From Thermoleophilia bacterium (GTDB lineage Bacteria > Actinomycetota > Thermoleophilia > Gaiellales > Gaiellaceae), in the NCBI GenBank assembly GCA_020845695.1, contig JADLFG010000015.1, forward strand, positions 147,936 to 211,935: DNA of 64,000 bases, given 5' to 3'. A program made the position numbers and the translations under genes. This document shows positions 52,741 to 61,850 of the stretch, piece after piece (positions within the stretch are counted from its first letter, which is position 1; every line of letters starts with the position of its first letter). The notes beneath the pieces were generated by a model. It was not told the DNA's origin. It searched no databases and worked only from the letters and a program-made list of their open reading frames with translations.

Positions 52741-53841
52741 TTACCTGGGCGACCAGTCGAGCCGCGCGACGTAGGCTCCGTACGCAGCGGCGAAGTCGCC
52801 GATCGAGTCGCCGCCGAGCTTCTCCCGCGCGGCCCTCGCGAGCTCGAACGCCACCACCGCCTCGGCGACGACAGCGAGCGCCTCGACGGCGCTGACGTCG
52901 GAGCGCTCGACGAGCGCCTGCGCCGGCTCGAGCGTGGCGAGATCGACGGAGCGCAACGGTCGCATCAGCGTCGGCAGCGGCTTCATCGCGGCCCGCACGA
53001 CGATCTCCTCCCCGTTCGTGACGCCGGCGTCGATCCCGCCGGAGCGGTTCGTCGCCCGGTAGAACCCGCGCTCGTCGTGGAACAGCTCGTCGTGGGCCGC
53101 TGAGCCCCGCAACGCGGCGAGCCCGAACCCGTCGCCGATCTCGACGCCCTTGACGGCCTGCGTGCCCGCGAGCGCCCAGGCGAGGCGGGCGTCGAGTCGC
53201 TCCTCCTTGGTCGCGTAGGAGCCGAGCCCGGGCGGGACGCCCCGCGCTCGCACCTCGACGAGACCACCGAGGGTGTCGCGGTCGGCACGGGCGGAGTCGA
53301 TGGCGGCGCGGATCGGCTCCTCGCCCCGGGCGGCCCCGACCTCGAGCGCCACCGCCTCGACGGCGACGGAGATCTCGGCGAGCAGCGCCTTCGCGACCGC
53401 CCCGGCCGCAACCAGGACCGCGGTATGGCGCGCGCTCGCGCGCTCGAGCGCGTCGCGGACGTCCGGCAGGTCGTACTTCATCACCCCCGGCAGATCGGCG
53501 TGGCCGGGGCGGGGCAGCGTCACCGGCTTCGCGCCCTTCCCGTGCGGCTCGCCCTCGGGCGGCCAGGGATTCATCCCCCAGGTCCAGTTCTCGTGGTCGC
53601 GGTTGCGAACTACGAGCGTCAGCGGCGTTCCGAGCGTCCGTCCCTGCCGTAGGCCGGAGAGCACCTCGACACGATCCGTCTCGAGCTGCTGGCGGGGGCT
53701 TCGCCCGTACCCCTGCTGGCGCCGCCACAGATCGTGGTCGATCGCGTCGCGATCGAGCAGGAGTCCGGCGGGGAGCCCGGTCACGATCGCGACGAGCGCC
53801 GGCCCGTGGGACTCGCCCGCGGTGGTGAGAGTCAGGGTCAC
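52741..53841 (-). CDS. aroC: Chorismate synthase
   Basis: A 366-residue FMN-dependent enzyme making chorismate from EPSP. The N-terminus is LTTAGESHGPALVAIVTGLPAGL. RRQQGYGRSPRQQLETD, KPVTLPRPGHADLPGVMKY, RASARHTA and SGGIDAGVTNGEEIVVRAAMKP are conserved. GTG 53841 has TAGAAT 7 bp upstream and no Shine-Dalgarno. It heads the aro operon. Confidence 0.96.
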   Translation of the reverse strand: MTLTLTTAGESHGPALVAIVTGLPAGLLLDRDAIDHDLWRRQQGYGRSPRQQLETDRVEVLSGLRQGRTLGTPLTLVVRNRDHENWTWGMNPWPPEGEPHGKGAKPVTLPRPGHADLPGVMKYDLPDVRDALERASARHTAVLVAAGAVAKALLAEISVAVEAVALEVGAARGEEPIRAAIDSARADRDTLGGLVEVRARGVPPGLGSYATKEERLDARLAWALAGTQAVKGVEIGDGFGLAALRGSAAHDELFHDERGFYRATNRSGGIDAGVTNGEEIVVRAAMKPLPTLMRPLRSVDLATLEPAQALVERSDVSAVEALAVVAEAVVAFELARAAREKLGGDSIGDFAAAYGAYVARLDWSPR

Positions 53842-53848
53842 GGCTGCG

Positions 53849-53854
53849 ATTCTA
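53849..53854 (-). promoter_or_regulatory. -10 element of aroC (leaderless geometry)
   Basis: TAGAAT on the minus strand ends 7 bp before the GTG start. Confidence 0.55.
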
Positions 53855-53872
53855 CGGGCGCGGGCAGCGTCC

Positions 53873-54260
53873 TCACGGCAGCGAGGCGGCGCCGGGTGGC
53901 GGCAGCCAGCGCACCTGGCTCCCCGGAGCATCGTCGCCGGGGCAGGCTGCGAGCAGGGCATCGAGGGTCGAGACGATCGGCCCGTGGCCCGCGCCGGCCG
54001 CGAGAACACGCGGGAGGACGGGAGCACGAGCCCGTGGTGCTCGTCCCCCGCGCGCAGAATCTCCCGGCCGAGGGCAACGAAGTCCCGCACGTTCTCGGTT
54101 GCGATCGCCCGTCCCTCGCGCGTAGCAGCGGCCAGGAGGGAGCGGTCGTCGAGGCCCTCGAGGTCAGCACGCTCGACGACCGCGCACACGTCGTGCCCGC
54201 GGTCGCGAAGCGCCCGCGCGATCCCGCGGCGTAGTGCTCGGCGAGCAGGAGCCTCGGCCA
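53873..54260 (-). pseudogene. DUF5615 PIN-like toxin gene with two frameshifts
   Basis: A DUF5615 (PIN-like, VapC-type) protein can be read only by changing frame twice. RLLLAEHY is in one frame (up to about 54231). RALRDRGHDVCAVVERADLEGL, then TENVRDFVALGREIL and HHGLVLPSSRVF are in the second. GPIVSTLDALLAACPGDD and the end RWLPPPGAASLP with a stop at 53875-53873 are in the third (from about 53983). The first shift fits one lost base near TAC-GCC-GCG. Unless these are sequencing errors, the toxin is dead. It is paired with the DUF433-like antitoxin gene. Confidence 0.7.
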
Positions 54261-54670
54261 ATGACCTCGAGCTCCCGCGTCCAGCTGGCCCGCTCGCGAT
54301 CCGCGTCCTCGTGGGCGCACCTCGTCCGGGCGTCGATCTCCTCTGCGTGGTAGCCGACGCACGTCCGGACCTTCCACTCGGGCAGCCCCAGGTAGGTGGC
54401 GGCCTCCTCGACCGAGCCGCCCGCGCCCCTGATCGTCTCGATCACCTGCCACGCGTCGATCCGTGTCCCCGCGAGCGCGGGTCTCCGTCCCGCCGCGCCG
54501 GACCGGAAGGCGATGCCCGGATGCTCGTCCGTCCGCAGCCCCTCCTCGATGTAGCGGGCGGCGGGGGCCGCCTGCGAATCACCGGTCTCGTCCGCCCAGT
54601 GCCTCAGACGATCGAGAGTAGCGGCCGGCAGGCGCAGCGACCAGTGTCGTTTCGCACGTGACCGTGCCAC
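54164..54670 (-). CDS. DUF433-type antitoxin
   Basis: A protein of about 168 residues as read. The useful part is residues 1-135: ARSRAKRHWSLRLPAATLDRLRHWAD (DNA-binding-like ribbon-helix-helix start), HPGIAFRSGAAGRRPALAGTRIDAWQVIE and EEAATYLGLPEWKVRTCVGYHAEEIDA, which is the DUF433 pattern. The last 30 or so residues overlap the toxin pseudogene in another frame and are probably a run-on after an indel. DUF433 genes usually pair with DUF5615 toxins. GTG start assumed at 54670. Confidence 0.7.
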   Translation of the reverse strand: MARSRAKRHWSLRLPAATLDRLRHWADETGDSQAAPAARYIEEGLRTDEHPGIAFRSGAAGRRPALAGTRIDAWQVIETIRGAGGSVEEAATYLGLPEWKVRTCVGYHAEEIDARTRCAHEDADRERASWTRELEVIGRGSCSPSTTPRDRAGASRPRARRVRGRRAC

Positions 54671-54686
54671 GCTGTCACACAGCGCA

Positions 54687-55466
54687 TTACGGAGTGTGTC
54701 GAATCGCCCCCCGCATTGCCTCGACCGGGGCCGGGACGCCGGTCCAGCGCTCGAACGAGGCGGCGCCCTGGCGGACGAGGATCTCGAGCCCGTCGACGAC
54801 CGTGCAGCCGGCGGCGGCGGCGGCGGCAACGAGCGCGGTCTCGCGCCCGTCAGGGAGGTAGGCGAGGTCGACGATTACCTGCCCGGGCCGGGGCTCGAGC
54901 GGGAGCTCCTCCCTGAGCGGGGTGGCGTTGACGATGAGCGTCCACTCCCCCGCCGCCGGCCAGGCTATCGCCTCGCAGCCGACGAGCCGGGCGAGCTCAG
55001 CCGCCTGCTCGCCGCGCCGGGCGCTGACGGCGACGCTCTGCGCGCCCGCATCGGCGAGCGCGGCCGCGGCGGCTCTGGCCGCCCCCCCCGCCCCGAGCAC
55101 GAGCGCCCGGGCGCCGCCCGCGTCAACCGCCCCGGTGATCGCGAGCCCGTCGGTGCTCGACCCGTGCACGCGGCCGTCTCGGACGACGAGCGTGTTCACG
55201 GACCGCGCGCGCCACGCGACCTCGTCGACCTCGTCACAGAGCGCGAGCACCGAGGCCTTGTGCGGAATCGTGACGTTGGCGCCGGCGAGCCCGAGCGCGA
55301 CGAGGCCGCGGACAGCGTCTGCGAGCCTTGCTGCCCGCACGGGCAGCGGCACATAGACCCAGTCGAGCCCGGTCGCCTGGAAGGCCGCGTTCTGCATCCG
55401 CGGGGAGAGCGACCCGGAGACCGGGTCGCCGATGATCCCGGCAACGCGCGTCGTGCCGCTCAGCAC
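54687..55466 (-). CDS. aroE: Shikimate dehydrogenase
   Basis: A 259-residue NADP-dependent enzyme, step four of the shikimate pathway. It starts VAGIIGDPVSGSLSPRMQNAAF (shikimate-binding SxS). NVTIPHKASVLALCDEVD holds the catalytic lysine. ALVLGAGGAARAAAAAL is the nucleotide loop and IVNATPL follows. VDGLEILVRQGAASFERWTG ends it. GTG 55466 overlaps the mltG stop by 7 bp. Confidence 0.95.
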   Translation of the reverse strand: MLSGTTRVAGIIGDPVSGSLSPRMQNAAFQATGLDWVYVPLPVRAARLADAVRGLVALGLAGANVTIPHKASVLALCDEVDEVAWRARSVNTLVVRDGRVHGSSTDGLAITGAVDAGGARALVLGAGGAARAAAAALADAGAQSVAVSARRGEQAAELARLVGCEAIAWPAAGEWTLIVNATPLREELPLEPRPGQVIVDLAYLPDGRETALVAAAAAAGCTVVDGLEILVRQGAASFERWTGVPAPVEAMRGAIRHTP

Positions 55467-56422
55467 CGGGGCTCCTCGAGCTTGCGCAGGAACTCCTCCT
55501 CGCTCTCCGTGAAGAAATGGCTCTTGCAGTCCTTCGTGCGGACGAAGTAGAGGTAGTCGACGTCGGCGGGGTGCGCGGCCGCCTGGAGCGCGGCCAGGCC
55601 CGGGTTCCCGATCGGAGTCGGCGGTAGCCCCGCGTGGATGCGCGTGTTGTACGGGTTCGGGTCGTCGAGCTCGCTCTGGCGGATCGCGCGGTCGGGCGGG
55701 ATGTCGAGGCCGTAGCGAATGGTCGCGTCGATCCCGAGCGGCATCCGGAGCTTCAGCCGGTTGTAGATCACGGCGGCGACGAGCGCCCGCTCCTTCGGCA
55801 CCTGCACCTCGCCCTCGACCATCGAGGCGATGATGAGGACGTCGTAGGCGGTCAGGTTGCGCTTCTTCGCGTAGTCCAGGTCGACCTGGCTCCACGCGCG
55901 TCCGAACGCCTCGAGCTGGTCGGCGACGAGCTCGGGCGCGACGGTTCGCTCGTTGAAGTCGTAGGTGGCGGGGAACAGGAACCCCTCGAAGCCCTTCACC
56001 TTGCTGTCGTCCGCGAACGCGGGCGGAAGCTTCGCTCGGGCCGCGTCGAGCTGCTTGCGGACGGTGGCGGAGAGGTAGTCCTTCGCGGTCAGCGCCGGCG
56101 TGACGCCTCGCTTGTCCTGCGCGATCTCGCCGACCTCGGTGATCCGCTCCGCCATCTCCTTGCGCGTGAAGCCCTCGGGGAAGACGATCCTGAGCACTGG
56201 CAGCTCGGGCTCGGCGCTGGTCGCGGGCTCGGACGGCGCGGGCGGCGGGTCCGAGCCGCCGGTGAGGAGGACGACGGCGGTCGCGATCGCGGCCGCGCCG
56301 GCGAGAATCCCGATCACCGCGGGAATCGCGTGCGCGTGACGGCGGCGGGCCGGCGGGCGCTCCCCCGGCGGCTCCCCGTCCGCGCCCGCGACGTTCAGGC
56401 GCGGCGGGCGTTCGTCGTCCAC
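55460..56422 (-). CDS. mltG: Endolytic transglycosylase MltG
   Basis: A 320-residue inner-membrane enzyme that cuts nascent peptidoglycan. A Pro/Arg-rich inner segment precedes a membrane helix (AIPAVIGILAGAAAIATAVVLL). A LysM-like region (RIVFPEGFTRKEMAERI) and the YceG domain follow. Family blocks are KGFEGFLFPATYDF, LIIASMVEGEVQ with the catalytic glutamate, RLKLRMPLGIDATIRYG and YLYFVRTKDCKSHFFTESEEEF. The order ruvX-mltG-aroE is widespread in Actinobacteria. Confidence 0.95.
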   Translation of the reverse strand: MDDERPPRLNVAGADGEPPGERPPARRRHAHAIPAVIGILAGAAAIATAVVLLTGGSDPPPAPSEPATSAEPELPVLRIVFPEGFTRKEMAERITEVGEIAQDKRGVTPALTAKDYLSATVRKQLDAARAKLPPAFADDSKVKGFEGFLFPATYDFNERTVAPELVADQLEAFGRAWSQVDLDYAKKRNLTAYDVLIIASMVEGEVQVPKERALVAAVIYNRLKLRMPLGIDATIRYGLDIPPDRAIRQSELDDPNPYNTRIHAGLPPTPIGNPGLAALQAAAHPADVDYLYFVRTKDCKSHFFTESEEEFLRKLEEPRC

Positions 56423-56793
56423 GTCAGGTAGCCGGTCAGGAGGTGGGCGGCGGCGACGGCGTCATCGGGAGCGCCGCTCTCGCCCCGCGCCGCGAGCCGG
56501 GTCGTGAAGCGCTCGTCGAACATCTCGACGGGGACGGCGACGGCCGGCCTCAGCGTCTCGACGAACCGCTCCGTCTCCTCCGCCTGGGCGCCCCGCTCGC
56601 CACGTAGGGTCAGCGGCAGCCCGACGACGACCAGTCCGGCGCCTTCGCGCTCGACGAGCCCAGCGATCCGCTCGAGCCCCGCGGCGCTGCCGGCCCGCTC
56701 GACCACCCCGAGGGGCCGCGCGACGGTGCCGGTGGGGTCGGAGACGGCGACGCCGGTCCGCGCCGAGCCGTAGTCGAGAGCGAGCACCTTCAC
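56395..56793 (-). CDS. ruvX: RuvX/YqgF, putative pre-16S rRNA nuclease
   Basis: A 132-residue RNase H-fold protein needed for 16S rRNA 5' end maturation. VLALDYGSARTGVAVSDPTG holds the first acidic residue. VVVGLPLTLRGERGAQAEETERF and DERFTTRLA with the later acidic residues are present. GTG 56793 has TACAAT 9 bp upstream. It overlaps mltG by 28 bp. Confidence 0.93.
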   Translation of the reverse strand: MKVLALDYGSARTGVAVSDPTGTVARPLGVVERAGSAAGLERIAGLVEREGAGLVVVGLPLTLRGERGAQAEETERFVETLRPAVAVPVEMFDERFTTRLAARGESGAPDDAVAAAHLLTGYLTWTTNARRA

Positions 56794-56802
56794 GCGGGCC
56801 GG

Positions 56803-56808
56803 ATTGTA
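56803..56808 (-). promoter_or_regulatory. -10 element of ruvX (leaderless or nearly so)
   Basis: TACAAT on the minus strand ends 9 bp before the GTG start. Confidence 0.5.
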
Positions 56809-56900
56809 CCGGCGGGGGTGGCGCGACCCGGCCGGCGGCGCGCCGGGGGGCCACCTGCGCTGCGCAGCCGGGGCGACGCTCGCCCGGCACGGTCTCGGCG

Positions 56901-56922
56901 CTGTCCCGGCACTGTCCCGGCA
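56901..56922. repeat. Tandem 11-bp direct repeat
   Basis: CTGTCCCGGCA occurs twice in a row in the divergent spacer between ruvX and the lamin-tail/RTX gene, 75 bp before the latter's start. It could be an operator; no regulator can be named. The rest of the spacer (56794-56996) shows only the ruvX -10 and the Shine-Dalgarno of the RTX gene. Confidence 0.5.
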
Positions 56923-56996
56923 CACGTCGCGCGTCACTCGTGCGTCCTCGTCGGCCACGGTGTCGGGAGGCATCTTCGACGAAGGAGGAGACCCCC

Positions 56997-58943
56997 GTGG
57001 ACGTGCGCTCCCTGCCCAGACTCGCTCTCACGACGGCCCTGCTGGGCGCGGTCGCCGTCGCGCTCGCGGCCCGCCTCGCGCCTGCCCAGGCTGCCCCGAC
57101 CGAGCTCTTCTTCTCCGAGTACGTGGAGGGGTCGAGCTCGAACAAGGCGCTCGAGCTCTTCAACGGCACCGGCGCACCCGTCACGCTCACCGGGGTCTAC
57201 GACGTCCAGATCTTCGCGAACGGCAGCGCCACCGCCACCGCCACGATCCCTCTCACCGGGACGGTGGCCGACGGTGACGTGTTCGTGCTCGCCCAGGTGA
57301 ACGCGGTCGCGGCCGTGGTCGCGCACGCCGACCAGACGACCGCGAACTTCCTCTACAACGGCGACGACGCGATCGCCCTGCGTCGAGCCGGGACGATCGT
57401 CGACGTGATCGGCCAGATCGGCCTCGATCCGGGTGGCGAATGGGGCTCGGGCGACACGTCGACCGCGGACGCGACGCTGCGGCGCAAGCCTGGCGTGCAC
57501 GCGGGCGACGCGGATGGCGCCGGCGCGTTCGACCCCGCCGTCGAGTGGGACGGTCACGCGCTCGACACGTTTGACGGGCTCGGCGCCCACACCGTGTCCG
57601 CGTCCTCGAACACGGCGCCGGTCTGCGGCCTGCTCGCGCTCGAGACGAGCGAGGACCTGGCCGTCGAGACCGCTCCCGCCTGCTCCGACGCGGACGGCGA
57701 CCCGCTCGAGTACGAGATCGTCGCCCAGGGGGCGATCGGCGCGGCGTCCGCGGCGGCGGGGCTGCTGCGCTACGCGCCAGGGGTCGACGAGCACGGCTCC
57801 GACTCCTTCTCCTACCGGGCGAGCGACGGGGAGAGCATGTCCGCCGCGGCCACCGTGACGGTCGCGATCGCGCCCGTCAACGACGACCCCGAGCCGGAGG
57901 ACGACGCGGCCAGCGTCGCCGAGGCCGGCTCGCTCGAGGTGGAGGTCGCCGCGAACGACACCGACCCCGACGGCGACCCGCTCACCGTGACCGCGGTCGG
58001 CGCACCCTTGAGCGGGGCTGCATCGATCGGCCCGTTCGGGCGTACCGTCGTCTACGTCCCGGAGCCCGACTTCTCCGGCACCGAGGTGCTCGAGTACGCC
58101 GTCTCCGACGGCGCCGGCGGCGCCGACACCGCGGAGCTCGTCATCACCGTCGCCGCCGTCAACGACCCGCCGCGGCCGGTCGCGGACGCAACGGCCGTCG
58201 CCCCCGGCGCCGCCGTCGTCGTCGACGTCCTCGCCAACGACTCGGCGGGGCCGGCCGACGAGGCCGGCCAGACGCTCGCGGTCATCTCGGTCGGCGTCCC
58301 CGCGCGGGGAGCCGCCGAGATCGTCGCGGACGGCCCCGACGCGGGCAAGGTGCGCTACACGGCCCCAGCCGGCGCCAGCGGCGCCGATAGCTTCACCTAC
58401 CTCGTCTCGGACGGCGAGGCGACCGCGGCCGGCGCCGTCACCATCACCGTCACGGAGGCCGTCCTGCGCACCCTCTGCGCGCTCGAGCCGACGATCGACG
58501 GCACCGCCGGCGACGACGTCATTGTCGGCACCGCCGGCGACGACGTGATCAGGGGGCGGCGCGGCGCCGACACGATCGACGGCGGCGGCGGCAACGACGT
58601 CGTCTGCGGCGGGCCCGGCGCCGACCGGATCGTCACCGGAGACGGGAGCGACCGCATCGCAGCGGGCACCGGCTCCGACACGGTCGACTCGGGCGCCGGC
58701 GACGACCGAGTCCGCGGCGGCTTCGGCGCCGACACGATCACGACCGAAGCAGGTGACGACCGGATCGCCGCCGGTCCAGGCGCCGACGATGTCGACGCCG
58801 GCGAGGGTCGCAATTCGCTCGCCCTCGGCCCCGGTGACGACCGCGGCCGCGCGGGAGGGGGCGATGACCGGGTCGACGGCGGGCCCGGCACCGACACCTG
58901 CGATGCGGGCGGCGGCGCCAACGCCGTCCTGCGCTGCGAGTGA
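56997..58943 (+). CDS. Secreted lamin-tail / Ig-like / RTX-repeat protein
   Basis: A 648-residue exported protein. The signal peptide is RLALTTALLGAVAVALAARLAPAQA. A lamin-tail domain (about 35-185) has ELFFSEYVEGSSSNKALELFNGT, YNGDDAIALRRAGTIVDVIGQIG and TLRRKPGV. Three cadherin/VCBS-like Ig domains with SDADGDPLEYEI, NDTDPDGDPLTVTAVG and GSDSFSYRASDGE follow. The last 130 residues are RTX nonapeptide repeats (GTAGDDVIVG, GRRGADTIDGGGGNDV) that bind calcium on the outside. It is probably a surface or matrix protein. GTG start with AAGGAGGA at 56982-56989. Confidence 0.9.
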   Translation: MDVRSLPRLALTTALLGAVAVALAARLAPAQAAPTELFFSEYVEGSSSNKALELFNGTGAPVTLTGVYDVQIFANGSATATATIPLTGTVADGDVFVLAQVNAVAAVVAHADQTTANFLYNGDDAIALRRAGTIVDVIGQIGLDPGGEWGSGDTSTADATLRRKPGVHAGDADGAGAFDPAVEWDGHALDTFDGLGAHTVSASSNTAPVCGLLALETSEDLAVETAPACSDADGDPLEYEIVAQGAIGAASAAAGLLRYAPGVDEHGSDSFSYRASDGESMSAAATVTVAIAPVNDDPEPEDDAASVAEAGSLEVEVAANDTDPDGDPLTVTAVGAPLSGAASIGPFGRTVVYVPEPDFSGTEVLEYAVSDGAGGADTAELVITVAAVNDPPRPVADATAVAPGAAVVVDVLANDSAGPADEAGQTLAVISVGVPARGAAEIVADGPDAGKVRYTAPAGASGADSFTYLVSDGEATAAGAVTITVTEAVLRTLCALEPTIDGTAGDDVIVGTAGDDVIRGRRGADTIDGGGGNDVVCGGPGADRIVTGDGSDRIAAGTGSDTVDSGAGDDRVRGGFGADTITTEAGDDRIAAGPGADDVDAGEGRNSLALGPGDDRGRAGGGDDRVDGGPGTDTCDAGGGANAVLRCE

Positions 58944-58963
58944 CACGGAGCTGCCCCTCCCCG

Positions 58964-58997
58964 GGCCGGAGTATCGGTGCGCACCGGTGCTCCGGCC
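58964..58997 (+). terminator. Large hairpin after the RTX gene, possible terminator
   Basis: GGCCGGAG (58964-58971) pairs with CTCCGGCC (58990-58997), and the loop contains a second symmetric CGGTG/CACCG. It begins 20 bp after the stop. No T-run follows. A 14-bp palindrome (59004-59017) lies just after. The remainder of 58944-59222 holds nothing I can identify. Confidence 0.45.
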
Positions 58998-59222
58998 GCT
59001 CCGCGCCAGCGCTGGCGGCGCAGCTCGCGGTGACCGCGGTCGGGTTCTTCGAACGCGCGGTGAATCCCCGGCCGGGCGGCGCTGTCCGGTGAGCCGCTCG
59101 TCCGCTGGCGTGCGGCGGCACGGGCTCGAGCCTCAGCCGCTGCCGCCCACCCCGGAGGTGCCTCTCGCCCGCGTCCGTGCGACGATCGACCGCGCCGACC
59201 CGGCAGCGCTGCGGCCGCGCCT

Positions 59223-61805
59223 CTACCCGAGCGCGTCGAGAATCGCCCGCTCGGCCGCCGCGAGCGCCTCCCCGAGTCTCGTGGGGTCGGTGCCACCGGC
59301 ACGCGCCATCGCCGGCCGGCCGCCGCCGCCGCCGCCGACCATGGCCCCAGCGACCTTGACGACGTCCGAGGCGTTCAGGCCGCGCTCGACGGCGGCGTCG
59401 GAGAAGTTCGCGACCAGGTGCGCTCGTCCGTCCGAGCTCGCACCCAGCACGACCGCTGCGGGTGCGGCCTTCTGCTTCACCCGGTCGGAGAGGTCGAGCA
59501 GCGCGTCCGCGTCGAGCTCACCGACAGCGCCCGTCACCACGTTCAGGCCGCCCGCCTGCTTCGCCGCGGCCAGCAGAGCGGCCAGCGCGTCGTCGGCTTG
59601 GCCGGCGGCGGAGCGAAGCTGACGCTCGAGCCGCGCCCACGCCTTGCGCTCCGCCTCGAGCTCCTCGCGCAGCCGCGCGGCGTCGCGCTCGCGCTCGAGC
59701 AGGAAGCTCGCAGCCGCCCCTGAGGTGACCGCCTCGATCCGGCGAGTTGCCGATCCGACCGAGCCCTCGGAGAGGATCTTGAACACCCCGATCTCGGCGG
59801 TCGCGCGCACGTGGGTGCCTCCGCAGAGCTCCCGCGAGAACGCCGTATCGCCGGAGCCGATCTCGACCACCCGCACCACGTCGCCGTACTTCTCGCCGAA
59901 CAGCATCATCGCGCCGAGGTTGCGGGCCTCGTCGATCGGCGTCTGGAACGTGTGCACGGGGAGGTTCTCGAAGATCCTCGCGTTGACGATCGCCTCGACG
60001 CGCTCGCGCTCGTGGGGGGTCAACGGCGCCCCGTGGGCGAAATCGAAGCGCAACTTGTCTGGGCGGACGGCCGACCCGGCCTGGTGAACATGCTCGCCGA
60101 GCACGTCGCGCAGCGCCCGGTGGAGGAGGTGGGTGGCAGTGTGGTTCGCCATCGTCGGGAAGCGCACCCCCCAGGGGACGACAGCCCGGACGCGGTCGCC
60201 GGCCTCGAACCCTGGCCCCTCGAAGAGAAGCGCCTGATCGTCGCCGAAGCGAAACGCGGCCACGAGCTCGGCCCGAGCGCCGTCCTCCCGCTCGAGCCAC
60301 CCCTGGTCGGAGACCTGCCCGCCGCCGTCCGGGTAGAACGGCGACTCGCGCAGCTTCGCGAGGAAGAGGCCGTCGACGAGCGGCTCGAGCGCCCCGACCT
60401 GGGTGAGCACCTCGATGCGCTCGTGGCCGACGAACTCGGTCATGAAGCCCGCCTCCCGCGCGAATGCGGCGGCCTGCTCGAGCTCGCTCGCCCGCCCCTG
60501 GCGGGAGCGCTGACGCTGCTCGGCCATCAGCCGCTCGAACTCGTCCTGGTCGACCGGCAGACCGCGCTCGACCGCGAGCTCGCGGGTCAGCTCGAGCGGG
60601 AACCCGTACGTGTCGTGGAGGCGGAACGCGTCCGCGCCGGCGATCCCGTCCGGGCTGCGCCCGACGACCTCCTCGAACAGCCGCATGCCGGTCTGGAGCG
60701 TCTGCGCGAAGCGGGCCTCCTCGGCGGCGAGCACGCGGTGAACGTCCGCCCTGCCCGCGGCCAGCTCGGGGTAGGAGCCGCCCATCAGCTCGATCACGAT
60801 ATCCGCGAGCCGCGCCAGGAACGGCGCCTCGAGTCCGATCCGCGACCCGTGTTGGACCGCGCGCCGGACGATCCGGCGCATCACGTAGCCGCGCCCCTCG
60901 TTGGCCGGGGTGACGCCGTCCGCCGCGAGGAACGTCATCGCCCGGCCGTGGTCCGCGAGCACCCGGTGGGCCTTCGTCGCCTCCTCGGACTCACCGTAGC
61001 GCGTGCCGGTCTCGGCCGCGACCCACTCCATGATCGCGGCGAACCCGTCGGTCTCGTAGACGGAGTGGACACCCTGCAGCAGCGCGGCGCCCCGCTCGAC
61101 GCCGAGGCCGGTGTCAATGTTCTGCTTCGGCAGGGGCGTGAGCGAGCCGTCGTCGTGCAGCTCGAACTCCATGAAGACGAGGTTCCAGAACTCGAGGAAG
61201 CGATCGCAGTCGCAGCCGGGGGCGCAGTCGGGACGGCCGCAGCCGTGCTCTTCGCCGCGGTCGTAATACAGCTCGGAGCAGGGGCCGCAGGGGCCGGTCG
61301 GACCGGCCTGCCAGAAGTTCTCCGAGCGCGGCAGCCCCCGGATCCGGTCGGCCGGGATGCCGACGCGAAGCCACCCCTCCACCGCGACGGTGTCCTCGCC
61401 GAGGCCGAGCTCCGGGTCGCCGGCGAAGACGGTCGCCCACAAGAGCCCGGGCGGGAAGCCGAGGTACCGCGTGACGAACTCCCAGGCGAGGTCGATCGCC
61501 CCGTCCTTGAAGTAGTCGCCGAGCGAGAAGTTGCCGAGCATCTCGAAGAACGTGAGGTGGCGGGCGGTCAGGCCGACCGAGTCGATGTCGGTCGTGCGGA
61601 AGCACTTCTGAACGGTTGTCAGGCGGGGTGCAGGCGCGGGTGCGAGCCCGAGGAAGAACGGCTTCAGCGGCTGCATGCCCGCAGTCGTGAGCAGGACGGA
61701 CGGGTCGTGGGTGTCCGGGACGAGCGACCCCGACGGGCGCCTCAGGTGACCCTTCGACTCGAAGTAGGCGAGGAAGCCCTCGCGCAGCTCGTGGCTCGTC
61801 CACAC
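59223..61805 (-). CDS. alaS: Alanyl-tRNA synthetase
   Basis: An 860-residue class II enzyme. The catalytic core starts SHELREGFLAYFESKGHLRRPSGSLVP, with TTAGMQPLKPFFLG, RTTDIDSVGLTARHLTFFEMLGNFS and the zinc/anticodon-independent helical domain. The editing domain has HTATHLLHRALRDVLG and the later C-x3-H of RELCGGTHVRAT. A coiled coil and the C-Ala domain (GGGGGGRPAMARAGG) end it. GTG start with TACAAT 7 bp upstream. It converges on the RTX gene. Confidence 0.97.
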   Translation of the reverse strand: MWTSHELREGFLAYFESKGHLRRPSGSLVPDTHDPSVLLTTAGMQPLKPFFLGLAPAPAPRLTTVQKCFRTTDIDSVGLTARHLTFFEMLGNFSLGDYFKDGAIDLAWEFVTRYLGFPPGLLWATVFAGDPELGLGEDTVAVEGWLRVGIPADRIRGLPRSENFWQAGPTGPCGPCSELYYDRGEEHGCGRPDCAPGCDCDRFLEFWNLVFMEFELHDDGSLTPLPKQNIDTGLGVERGAALLQGVHSVYETDGFAAIMEWVAAETGTRYGESEEATKAHRVLADHGRAMTFLAADGVTPANEGRGYVMRRIVRRAVQHGSRIGLEAPFLARLADIVIELMGGSYPELAAGRADVHRVLAAEEARFAQTLQTGMRLFEEVVGRSPDGIAGADAFRLHDTYGFPLELTRELAVERGLPVDQDEFERLMAEQRQRSRQGRASELEQAAAFAREAGFMTEFVGHERIEVLTQVGALEPLVDGLFLAKLRESPFYPDGGGQVSDQGWLEREDGARAELVAAFRFGDDQALLFEGPGFEAGDRVRAVVPWGVRFPTMANHTATHLLHRALRDVLGEHVHQAGSAVRPDKLRFDFAHGAPLTPHERERVEAIVNARIFENLPVHTFQTPIDEARNLGAMMLFGEKYGDVVRVVEIGSGDTAFSRELCGGTHVRATAEIGVFKILSEGSVGSATRRIEAVTSGAAASFLLERERDAARLREELEAERKAWARLERQLRSAAGQADDALAALLAAAKQAGGLNVVTGAVGELDADALLDLSDRVKQKAAPAAVVLGASSDGRAHLVANFSDAAVERGLNASDVVKVAGAMVGGGGGGRPAMARAGGTDPTRLGEALAAAERAILDALG

Positions 61806-61812
61806 GGCGTCG

Positions 61813-61818
61813 ATTGTA
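61813..61818 (-). promoter_or_regulatory. -10 element of alaS (leaderless geometry)
   Basis: TACAAT on the minus strand ends 7 bp before the GTG at 61805. Confidence 0.55.
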
Positions 61819-61850
61819 CGGTGGCGGTGCCGGCGGACCGGGCGGGTCCG

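Noticed and set aside
59004..59017. 14-bp palindrome as a protein-binding site
   Set aside because: Isolated GC-rich palindrome between convergent genes; short GC palindromes are expected by chance at this composition.
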